From positions 458,481 to 522,480 of the forward strand of contig JADKBS010000005.1 of assembly GCA_016714985.1 (NCBI GenBank): a stretch of 64,000 bases of DNA, read 5' to 3'. Numbering within the stretch: the first letter of the stretch is position 1; each line of letters opens with the position of its first letter. The notes beneath the pieces were generated by a model. The model was given only the letters and a program-made list of their open reading frames with translations, had not been told where the DNA came from and did not search any database. This stretch comes from Saprospiraceae bacterium (GTDB taxonomy: Bacteria > Bacteroidota > Bacteroidia > Chitinophagales > Saprospiraceae). The position numbers were made by a program, and so were the translations under genes. Of the stretch, positions 36,001 to 44,321 are shown piece by piece.

Positions 36001-36624
36001 ATGAGAAATCTCGCTTCCATATTTTTGTTGGTTTTCGGTTTTTCTTCGGCCTTCGGTCAAAGCGAAGACGTGGGATTTGCAACGACCATTGCGAAGCACA
36101 GGGACGAGTACAAGCATGGCTTTTTGGAGAACCCACGCTCACCGCTCGATTCAACTGACCTTGACAAGCTGCGTTTTTTTCCGGCCAATGAGCAATATCA
36201 AGTGGTCTGTGCCTTTCAAAAGACACCTGACGAGAAGCCGTTCGACCTGCCAACCTACAGCGGTATCACCAGGCTGTACGTGAAATATGGCGTGCTCAGT
36301 TTTGAACTGGAGGGGCAAAAACTGCAATTGTCGGTTTACAAAAACCTGAGCATGGGCAACAATCCCTTGTATGCCAACCACCTCTTCCTGCCTTTTAGGG
36401 ATGCAACGAACGACGAGACCACCTACGGCGGAGGACGTTACATGGATTTGAAAGCCTCGGATTTGGAAGCCGGAAACCCCGTCATTGACTTCAACAAATG
36501 TTACAACCCCTGGTGCCATTATTCGGATGGCTACAATTGCCCGATACCTCCTTCGGAGAACACGTTGGAAATCCCAATTCCGGCAGGGGAAATGAACTGG
36601 GTGGGTGAAAAAAAACATAAATAA
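36001..36624 (+). CDS. DUF1684 secreted protein
   Basis: About 207 residues from the ATG at 36001 (an ATG-like start at 35986 is also possible). A signal peptide (MRNLASIFLLVFGFSSAFGQ) precedes the DUF1684 domain, recognised from LFLPFRDATNDETTYGGGRY and DFNKCYNPWCHYSDGYNCP with the final PPSENTLEIPIPAGE. The function of this domain is unknown. It is not in an operon. Confidence 0.85.
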   Translation: MRNLASIFLLVFGFSSAFGQSEDVGFATTIAKHRDEYKHGFLENPRSPLDSTDLDKLRFFPANEQYQVVCAFQKTPDEKPFDLPTYSGITRLYVKYGVLSFELEGQKLQLSVYKNLSMGNNPLYANHLFLPFRDATNDETTYGGGRYMDLKASDLEAGNPVIDFNKCYNPWCHYSDGYNCPIPPSENTLEIPIPAGEMNWVGEKKHK

Positions 36625-36627
36625 GTT

Positions 36628-37707
36628 TCAGAACCTGTCCCGCAGGTTCATCATCGGCCTTTCAAAATAGCGGTAAAGTAGGGTGGAAAGCCCAATGACC
36701 AAGCCCCAATAGAGGGCAAATTTCCCGTACCTGTCAAGCTGATCGGTAGGAGGGAAATGACGTTGCATAATGGCCATGATGACGCCAAGGTTGAGCAAAT
36801 ACATGGAGTAGGAAATTTTGCTGATATGGGTGATGGCTTTGCCGAACAGGCCGGGCACGGCTTTCAGGCTCGTTGCCAAAGGCAGCCAGAGCATGATGGC
36901 AATTGAAATCAGCATGAAAAAAAACACCTGCGCATAATAGCTGTTCAGGCTGGGGTGCCGATTGAGGAGCACCGCCATACCCACTGCCCCGAGGAGGAAA
37001 CACGGCCATTTCCAATTTTCCCATAAGGGCCTATGGCATCGGTAGAAATAGGCGGCCAATAGACCATACCCGATGCTGTCAAGACGGGTGAGCACTATTT
37101 TGCGCAGCGCAAAATCAAAATCCTGGTCGCTCATGGTTGGGGAGTAAATCGAAAGGCGATAGGCAAGCGGGAACAAGATTAGAACGGACACCGCTACCAA
37201 ATAGGCTGTTTTTGGCGAAAGCTGACGAAGGAAAATGACCATTACCAGCGGGAAAAAAAGGTAGAACCACTCTTCCACTGCGAGGCTCCACGACTCCCAA
37301 AAAAAACCATGAAATGGCGTCGAGAAATTTTGAAGAAAGAGAAAGAACGTCCAGTTGAATTGGGTCGGATCTCCGTAGATAATACCTGATTTGACCATTA
37401 AGTAATTGATTATCAGGATCAAATAATAATTCGGAAGGGTTCGGAACCAGCGCCGCTTCCAGAAGGTGAACAAGCTTTGGGTTGAAAAAACTGGCGTGAT
37501 TTCCAGGTCTTTGAGCAGTATGCCACCAATCAAAAAACCGCTAAGCACGAAGAACATGTCCACGCCATCGGTGGTGCGGAAAAAGGGGAAGCCTTGGAGC
37601 GGTGTTCCGATGAGCCAAAACTGGCTGTGGCCAAGTACGACCTGCAAGATGGCCAATGCCCTGAACAGGTCAAGACCGAAATTGCGGGAATTGGTGACAT
37701 TTAGCAT
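36628..37707 (-). CDS. Membrane acyltransferase (OafA/YrhL, acyltransferase 3 family)
   Basis: A 359-residue inner-membrane protein with about 10 helices. The family opening LDLFRALAILQVVLGHSQFW (catalytic-type His near residue 30) and the DGVDMFFVLSGFLIGGIL block are clear. These enzymes acylate sugars of surface polysaccharides or membrane-derived glycans. The start at 37707 is chosen because the 51-residue upstream extension has no family features. It converges with the DUF1684 gene, 3 bp apart. Confidence 0.9.
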   Translation of the reverse strand: MLNVTNSRNFGLDLFRALAILQVVLGHSQFWLIGTPLQGFPFFRTTDGVDMFFVLSGFLIGGILLKDLEITPVFSTQSLFTFWKRRWFRTLPNYYLILIINYLMVKSGIIYGDPTQFNWTFFLFLQNFSTPFHGFFWESWSLAVEEWFYLFFPLVMVIFLRQLSPKTAYLVAVSVLILFPLAYRLSIYSPTMSDQDFDFALRKIVLTRLDSIGYGLLAAYFYRCHRPLWENWKWPCFLLGAVGMAVLLNRHPSLNSYYAQVFFFMLISIAIMLWLPLATSLKAVPGLFGKAITHISKISYSMYLLNLGVIMAIMQRHFPPTDQLDRYGKFALYWGLVIGLSTLLYRYFERPMMNLRDRF

Positions 37708-37943
37708 GGTTGTCAGGTTGAAGTGGCAATGATAAGGCTGTTTTTTGGCTTGCCAGACTTCACCTGTTCTGCTCATGGAAGTAGTCAGGTGGGGATTGCT
37801 AACGTGGCTACAGCCATAGAGATGCACAAGGCAAGGAATTGGAGGTTGGCAGCACTGCATTTGTCAATTCCTGCATTTTTATTGAATTTGTCATATACCC
37901 AACCAGATGCTACCCTAAATCAAAAAAAAAGGCTTCGATACCT

Positions 37944-37951
37944 TAGCTTTG
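37944..37951 (+). promoter_or_regulatory. Putative -7 element (TAgcTTTG) of the metalloprotease gene
   Basis: Exact TAnnTTTG match 63 bp before the ATG at 38015 in the divergent intergenic region. No -33 TTG at the right distance. Confidence 0.45.
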
Positions 37952-38014
37952 CGCCAAACAAGGAAGCGAATCAACCTTGCCCTGTCACTAAAATCTAATA
38001 TCCAATTCTTCAGC

Positions 38015-41000
38015 ATGAAAAAACTAATTACTTCTTGTTTAGCACTGTTTACGGTTTTGGCCCTATTCGGCCAGTCGTCGGCAGGTTTTTGGAGCGAATC
38101 CAACCGCTCGGATTTCTATAAGCCGGGCTTCATGCCGCAGGCCTGGCATTCGCTCTCGCTCGACCTCGATGCCATGCGCAACCACCTGCGCCATGCGCCC
38201 ATGGAGTTCACGACTGCTGCCCAGAACGAGCCATTGGAGTTGGCGCTGCCCATGCCAGATGGTACCATGAGCACCTTCAACGTATGGGAATCGCCTATCA
38301 TGGAGCCAGGGCTGGCTGCCAAGTTCCCGATGATAAAAACCTACGCTGGAAAGAGCAAGGCCAATCCCGGAACGACCATCCGTTTCAGTTGTTCTCCACA
38401 GGGCTTCAATGCCATTGTGCATACGGGAAGTGCGACTGTTCTGGTTGCGCCCAATTCGCCCGAGGAGCAGGTCTATCTTAGTTTCTGGCTAAAAGATGTG
38501 GATTTTGCTTCGCCGGAGGCAAACCAGTTCCATTGCGAAGTGCAGCATGATGATGCAGAGATACACGGCTTCACAGAAAATTTTATAGAAAGCACTGACC
38601 GTGCCGCTGCACCGGTTGACCTTTATACCTACCGCCTTGCTGTGGCCACGACGAGGGAGTATTCTGCAGACTATGGCAATACTGCGATGACTGTAATGGA
38701 TAATGTTGTTGTAGTGATAAACAATGTTAATAGTGTCTTCGAGCGGGATGCAGCGGTTCGCTTGCTGCTGATTGACAATACGGAGCAAGTATTCTTTTTC
38801 TCCAACCCGGATCCCTACACGAATGGCAATACACAGGAAATGATAGATGAGAACCCAGCTGTGCTCAATGCTGCATTCACGGTGAATGGTTATGACATCG
38901 GCCATGTTTTTGGTACGAATGGCGGTGGTTTGGCCAGCTTGGCAGGGGTCTGCAATGGCACAGGTGGTTTATCAGCTTTCCCAAAAGCAAGGGCTGCATC
39001 TTGCAAGTTCGCCGTTTACGATGGCCCCTTGTTCTACATCATTGCTGGCCACGAGATGGGTCACCAGTTCAATGCTACGCATACTTTCAACAGTTGCGAC
39101 AACGAGAACGAAACACCTGAGACGGGTTACGAACCTGGCAGCGGCTCCACTATCATGTGCTATAATGGCAATGGTGTTTGCGGTAACAACCACGTGCAAG
39201 CTACCAGCGACCCGTTCTTTCATATCAACTCTATGCTTCGCATTCAGGAATTCACCCGCACGGGCGATGGCAATGCCTGCAAACAGGTCGTTGCCGAAGG
39301 CAATGAAATGCCCGTGGCCGATATACCGATGCAAGGTGGATTTTTCATACCAAAATCAACTCCTTTCAAGCTGACGGGTAGTGCCTCGGACGTGAACGAC
39401 CCATTTAGTTCATTGACCTATACTTGGGAGCAGTACGACCTTGGGCCATGGAGCCCATTGGGCAGCCCCATTGGTACGGCGCCATTATTCCGTTGGTATC
39501 CCCCAACGAACAACCCGACCCGTATTTTCCCTAAAATTGAAACGATTATCAGCAATACCAACGATATACGGGAGGTACTGCCGACAATTGACCGGGTACT
39601 AACCTTCCGTTTCGTGACACGGGACAACCATGCAAATGCTGGCGCATTTAATTATGAAGAAATAGTTTTCAACTGCAAGGCAAGTGCAGGGCCGTTCCTT
39701 GTTACCTATCCAAACACCGCCGTGACTTTTGCCGTAGGCGAAAACGTCCAAGTAACTTGGGACAGGGCCAATACCCAACTTGCCCCAGTGAATTGCCAAA
39801 AAGTGAATATCCACCTCAGCACGGACGGTGGCCTCACCTACCCAACCCTCTTGGCAGCCAATGTCAACAACAGCGGCTCAGCATTTGTGGTGGTGCCCAA
39901 CACTCCGACGACCACCGCCCGCATAAGGGTGGAGGCTGCGGACAATATCTTTTTCGATATTTCCAACCAGAACTTTACGATTACGGCACCCACGGCGCCA
40001 GGCTATATTTTCACCACCGACCCGTCACAAGGCGGCTTGGCTTGCGATGAAATCAGTTTCGAACTGAGTACCGAGGCTTTCGAAGGCTTTGCAGGTCAGG
40101 TGACATTCTCCGTGGTTGGCCCACCTAATGGCATCACGCCAACTTTTACCCCAGCCACTGTCAACGTTGGCCAGTCGTCAATTCTGACCCTGAACACCAG
40201 CGGCGCTACGCAATCGGGCGATGTTACCATCGTCGTGCAAGCATCTGCGCCAGGACTGCCCGACCAAACCCGTACCCTCGTTCTTACAATTGTAGCTACC
40301 GACCTAACGGGCATAGAGGCAACCTCCCCCGCTGATGGCGCACCGAGCCAGGGTACTTTGCCGACTTTTGGCTGGACGGACCATCCCAATGCCGACAGCT
40401 ATGAAATCCAAATAGCCACCGACCCGGGTTTTACCCAAATCATTGACCAAGCAAGTGGCCTGACAGGCAATCAATACGTTCCAACGGTAACATTGGAGGA
40501 TGGAAAAACCTACTATTGGCGTATCCGTGCCACCAACCAATGTGGCGCTGCCAATTATGCCGATCCGTTCGCCTTCCAGACGGCCTCACAGTCCTGTGTC
40601 AAAAAGGCCAGTTCAGGTGACCAAAACAATATCATCATTCCAGGCTCGGGCCTACCGCTCATTACTTCCAAAGTCAACTTCCCGCAGGGCGGCGTGATTT
40701 CTGATCTGAACGTGATTAGGGTGAAAGGCAACCACATAGCGGTTCGCCATCTTGAGGCAAGGCTGAAAGGCCCTGACAATACCAAGGTGGTGTTGATGTC
40801 CGAGCCTTCTTGCAATGGGGAGAATTTCAATTGTGGTTTTGATGACCAATCACCGCTGACCCTGACCAACTGCCCGGCGGCTAATGCGGAATACAAAACG
40901 GTTGACCCATTGGCCAATTTCAACGGAAAAAATGCCCAGGGCGACTGGACGCTTGAATTGGAAGTGGTGAACTCGGAAGGGGAAGGTGGCCAGTTTGACG

Positions 41001-41646
41001 ATTGGGAGTTGGAGGTATGTGCTGCATTGACTTCGGCGAACCCGCTCATCATCAAGAACGATACGCTTGGTGTTCCACCGGGTGCTACCAACCTTATCTA
41101 CAAAAACAGCTTGGAGGTTACGGATGCGGACAACGTGCCAGCTGACCTGGAGTTCACCATCGTTTCCAATACCCAACATGGTCAGGTCAAATTGAACGGA
41201 CAGGCACTTGGGGTTGGCGACCATTTCACGATGTTCGATGTATATGCCAGTAAAATGACCTATACGAACACCAACAACGCAGCACTGTACGATTATTTCA
41301 CCTTCACTGTCAGTGACGGTGGTGGCGGATTTGCAGGTACCCACGTTTCAACATAAAAATGGATCCCGATGCACCTATCGGCAGCACGGGCAACGAGGAG
41401 CCGGGCACCATCGCCATTTATCCGAACCCCGCTACCGACCAAGTGAACGTGGTGCTGGGCAATGGCGCTGGCAATGCCGTAAGTGCCAAGTTGATGGATG
41501 TGCAAGGCCGCACCATGACTGCTAGCGTAACTGGTCTTGGTGGTTCTAACCTGAACCTTGATACGGCGAATGCCGCTGCTGGCCTATACTTCTTGCATGT
41601 GAAGACGACTGCGGGCATGTTTATCCGCAAAATTGTCATTGAGTAA
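38015..41646 (+). CDS. Secreted multidomain metalloprotease with T9SS sorting tail, frameshifted near the end
   Basis: About 1210 residues when read through. In order: signal peptide (to about 22); a propeptide-like region; a reprolysin-like zinc protease domain (about 205-430) with HEMGHQFNATH near residue 346 and Met-turn TIMCYNG; Ig/fibronectin-like domains (about 560-860, TFGWTDHPNADSYEIQIATD); a P-domain-like sandwich (about 865-1010, NFNGKNAQGDWTLEL); a cadherin-like repeat; and a C-terminal sorting domain (YPNPATDQVNVVLG to FIRKIVIE). One base is missing at about 41339-41343 (acccacg): the first frame stops at 41356, the next continues GTPRFNIKMDPDAP. Without correction the protein would lose its sorting tail and stay periplasmic. 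Confidence 0.88.
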
Positions 41647-41657
41647 GAATCAAACAA

Positions 41658-41695
41658 AAAAGGCCGGGTATGTTGATCAACATGCCCGGCCTTTT
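41658..41695 (+). terminator. Intrinsic terminator after the metalloprotease gene
   Basis: A 17-18-bp near-perfect stem (aaaaggccgggtatgttg with its complement) followed by a T run. Confidence 0.88.
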
Positions 41696-41720
41696 CATTC
41701 TTGATGGTAGATACCTACTT

Positions 41721-41788
41721 CAATCCCGAGTAGTCGGGACAAGTTCCGCAATCCCCAATCCCGAGGTGTCGGGAAAAGTTCCGCAATC
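41721..41788. repeat. Tandem 33-bp duplication with mini-hairpins
   Basis: Two copies at 41721-41753 and 41756-41788, both caatcccgag...gttccgcaatc. Each contains the tcccg-n6-cggga mini-hairpin. It ends 12 bp before the next start codon. Confidence 0.75.
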
Positions 41789-41800
41789 TGAAATCAGGCC

Positions 41801-42790
41801 ATGAAATACTTTATCACAGGCGCTACCGGCTATATCGGCACCCAACTTACCAAGCGCCTTGTTGCCGAAGGCAATACGGTACATGCACTGTACCGTAGCG
41901 AATCGAAAATTGGCGAATTGAGGGGACTACCCAATGTATTCCTTAAAAAAGGCGACCTGCTCGACAAGCCGAGCCTCGAAGCTGCCGTTGCAGGCTGCGA
42001 CGCCGTTTTTCATGTGGCTGCTTTCGCAAAACCTTGGGACAAAGACCCCCGCACTTTTTATGAATACAATTTTGATGGGGCCGTGAATGTGTTTGAAGTT
42101 GCGCAAAAGGCCGGCGTCAGGCGTATCGTATTCACTTCCACGGCTGGCACGATGAACCCCTCGCTGCCCGGCAAGCCCTCTTTTGAGGACAATCCCCGCA
42201 CAATGGACTATTTCACGGACTACGATCGCAGCAAAGGGCAGGCAGAAGAAGCCGCTAAACAAATGTCCGGCAATGCAATGGACATCGTGACGGTAAACCC
42301 CAGCCGGGTCTATGGTCCTGGACTGCTCAGCGATAGCAACGGTGTAACGAGGATGGTGCGCATGTACCTCGACGGTAAATTCCGGCTGCTGCCCGGTGAC
42401 GGCAACAGCATTGGCAACTATGTATTCATTGACGACGTGGTGGAAGGCCACCTGTTGGCCATGCAAAAGGGTAGGGGAGGAGAGCGGTATATTATCGGCG
42501 GAGCCAATGCCTCTTTCAATGTGTTTTTTGAGATTTTGACTGCACTTTCGGGCAAAAAACAAGGGATGATCAAGGTACCATTACCCGTGATGAATATTGT
42601 AGGTCACCTGATGGAATGGCGGGCCAAGTTGACGGGCACGCCGCCCATCCTGACGCCGCCTTGGGTCAAGCGGTTTCATTATAACTGGGAGCTTTCTGTG
42701 GACAAAGCCAAAAGGGAGTTGGGTTATGCTCCGCTGGGTTTGGAGCAAGGGCTGATGAAGACGGTGAGGTGGTTGACAACCAATCTTTAG
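41801..42790 (+). CDS. NAD(P)-dependent epimerase/dehydratase (extended SDR, DFR-like)
   Basis: A 329-residue Rossmann protein. The cofactor motif GATGYIGTQL is at residues 7-16. The active-site Tyr-Lys lies in YFTDYDRSKGQAEE (YxxxK at about 145-149), with TSTAGTMNP before it. NPSRVYGPG and the C-terminal part resemble dihydroflavonol-4-reductase-like and hopanoid-associated sugar epimerases. The substrate is unknown. Confidence 0.88.
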   Translation: MKYFITGATGYIGTQLTKRLVAEGNTVHALYRSESKIGELRGLPNVFLKKGDLLDKPSLEAAVAGCDAVFHVAAFAKPWDKDPRTFYEYNFDGAVNVFEVAQKAGVRRIVFTSTAGTMNPSLPGKPSFEDNPRTMDYFTDYDRSKGQAEEAAKQMSGNAMDIVTVNPSRVYGPGLLSDSNGVTRMVRMYLDGKFRLLPGDGNSIGNYVFIDDVVEGHLLAMQKGRGGERYIIGGANASFNVFFEILTALSGKKQGMIKVPLPVMNIVGHLMEWRAKLTGTPPILTPPWVKRFHYNWELSVDKAKRELGYAPLGLEQGLMKTVRWLTTNL

Positions 42791-42838
42791 TGCAAATCTT
42801 TTGGAGGCGAAGTGGATTTTCCTAATTTTGAAACTCAA

Positions 42839-43033
42839 ATGAATGAGCAAGAGAAACTAGCGATTTTGAGAAAACTGGACCGACGGGAACGAATCCTGAA
42901 AGGCCAGCTCAATTTTTTCGTTCGCCATCGCCATGAAATTCCAGAGGGCGTAAAATATGCTGATGAAAGGATTGACGGTGCATTGGATGAGTTGCGGGCA
43001 ATCTGGAAATGGAAGGCTGAAAATGGACTTTAA
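42839..43033 (+). CDS. Small charged hypothetical protein
   Basis: 64 residues from the ATG at 42839 (a GTG at 42812 would add nine). Helical and charged (QEKLAILRKLDRRERILKGQ, then ERIDGALDELRAIWKWK). Not recognised. Codon use looks normal; the protein may form a helical hairpin. Confidence 0.55.
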   Translation: MNEQEKLAILRKLDRRERILKGQLNFFVRHRHEIPEGVKYADERIDGALDELRAIWKWKAENGL

Positions 43034-43057
43034 TTCGTAACTTCTTAGGAGGGTGTG

Positions 43058-43151
43058 GGAGGAGAGAGAAAAAATGAAATTTTTCTCTCTCCTCCTACGT
43101 TTTGGGGTGTTTTTTTGGAAAAATTGAAAATTTTTTCCAAAAAAACACCCC
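43058..43151. repeat. Two adjacent long perfect hairpins
   Basis: Hairpin 1: a 16-bp stem (43058-43073 with 43080-43095), purine-rich arm of ggaggagagagaaaaa. Hairpin 2: a perfect 20-bp stem (43104-43123 with 43132-43151). They follow a small gene and precede another. Hairpin 1 has T-rich sequence and could terminate transcription; two in a row are unusual. Confidence 0.8.
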
Positions 43152-43180
43152 CACTAAATAGTTACTTTGATTCAATAAAC

Positions 43181-43414
43181 ATGGGTGTAAACAGTTTATC
43201 AGTAGGAAGAGATTTCCAGTCTTATTTAGACGAATACCTTTTGCAGACAACAGAAGCGGAAATCAATGCTTTTTGGAAACGGATGGACGTAGTCATGAAA
43301 AAAATGCCTTTAACCGAGAAAACCCAATTTTTTAATGATTTGATTAAAGGCATAGATGAAAGCGTTGAAGATTCAAAAATGCTAAGAAGCCAACTCGATT
43401 CAATTGGACATTGA
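43181..43414 (+). CDS. Small hypothetical protein
   Basis: 77 residues from ATG 43181 (MGVNSLSVGRDFQSYLDEYL). Helical, with no recognised domain, Cys or membrane segment. The longer frame upstream runs through the hairpins and is rejected. Lower GC than the neighbours. Confidence 0.55.
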   Translation: MGVNSLSVGRDFQSYLDEYLLQTTEAEINAFWKRMDVVMKKMPLTEKTQFFNDLIKGIDESVEDSKMLRSQLDSIGH

Positions 43415-43506
43415 ATTTCTTTTCTTTCTTTTTTTGAGTAGGTCAACGAAATTAGTTTAGAATTTAAATCTAAAGCAATTAATTGAAATTCAAGCAGTTG
43501 TCCAGT

Positions 43507-43536
43507 CGTAAATCGTAAATCAAAAATCGTAAATCT
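43507..43536. repeat. cgtaaatcgtaaatc word array before rpe
   Basis: Three copies of the (tc)gtaaatc word ending about 24 bp before the rpe ATG. It is the reverse complement of the word found at 8459 and 51107. Confidence 0.45.
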
Positions 43537-43559
43537 ATTTACTTTCATCTAACTTTAAC

Positions 43560-44231
43560 ATGAACCACCTTATCGCCCCTTCCGTCCTTGCCGCCAATTT
43601 CCGCCACCTACAGGCCGACTTCGACCTGGTCAACCGCAGCGAAGCGGATTGGTTTCATGTGGACATCATGGACGGCCGCTTCGTGCCCAATATCAGCTTC
43701 GGCATGGACATCGTGAAAACCATGAAGGACATGGCCGAGCGCCCGCTCGATGTCCACCTGATGATTGTGGAGCCTGAGAAGTACATCGGTGAATTCCGCA
43801 AGGCCGGGGCGGACGTGATCACCGTCCATTACGAAGCCTGCACCCATTTGCACCGCACCATCCAGCAAATAAAGGAAAGCGGGGCAAAGGCTGGCGTGGC
43901 ACTGAACCCGCATACACCTGTCGGCCTCCTCGACGACGTGCTGGAAGACCTCGACATGGTGCTCATCATGAGCGTGAACCCCGGCTATGGCGGCCAGAAG
44001 TTTATTTACAACAGCCTACTGAAAATCAAGCAGTTGCGGCAGATGTGCATCGTGAAAAACCTCTCTACCTACATAGAAGTGGATGGCGGCGTCGGCCTGC
44101 AAAATGCCGAGGAAATCCTGAAAGCTGGTGCCGATGTGCTCGTTGCGGGCAGCAGCGTTTTTCATTCACAAGACCCATTGGAAACCATTGCGAAGCTGAA
44201 GGCGCTGGGGAAGGCGGAGGTCTGGGTGTAG
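43560..44231 (+). CDS. rpe: Ribulose-phosphate 3-epimerase
   Basis: A 223-residue TIM-barrel metalloenzyme interconverting ribulose and xylulose 5-phosphates (pentose phosphate pathway). IAPSVLAANF, the metal-binding HVDIMDGRFVPNISFG, DVHLMIVEP, MSVNPGYGGQKFI and EVDGGVG are all present. It links metabolically to the arabinose pathway (xylulose 5-phosphate). The stop codon starts a hairpin. Confidence 0.97.
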   Translation: MNHLIAPSVLAANFRHLQADFDLVNRSEADWFHVDIMDGRFVPNISFGMDIVKTMKDMAERPLDVHLMIVEPEKYIGEFRKAGADVITVHYEACTHLHRTIQQIKESGAKAGVALNPHTPVGLLDDVLEDLDMVLIMSVNPGYGGQKFIYNSLLKIKQLRQMCIVKNLSTYIEVDGGVGLQNAEEILKAGADVLVAGSSVFHSQDPLETIAKLKALGKAEVWV

Positions 44232-44254
44232 CCGCCAAACTTGTTTGGCTGGCT
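44229..44254. repeat. Hairpin tagccgccaaac... starting at the rpe stop codon
   Basis: An 11-12-bp stem with one bulge, whose first three bases are the rpe TAG. A related copy (tagccgccaaatttatttgg) is at 50592. Confidence 0.65.
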
Positions 44255-44321
44255 ACAATGTTACTGAAAACCCAATGCCATCCTGAAATCTTGCCCAGCT
44301 CGTTTTATCCAAAACAAATTG

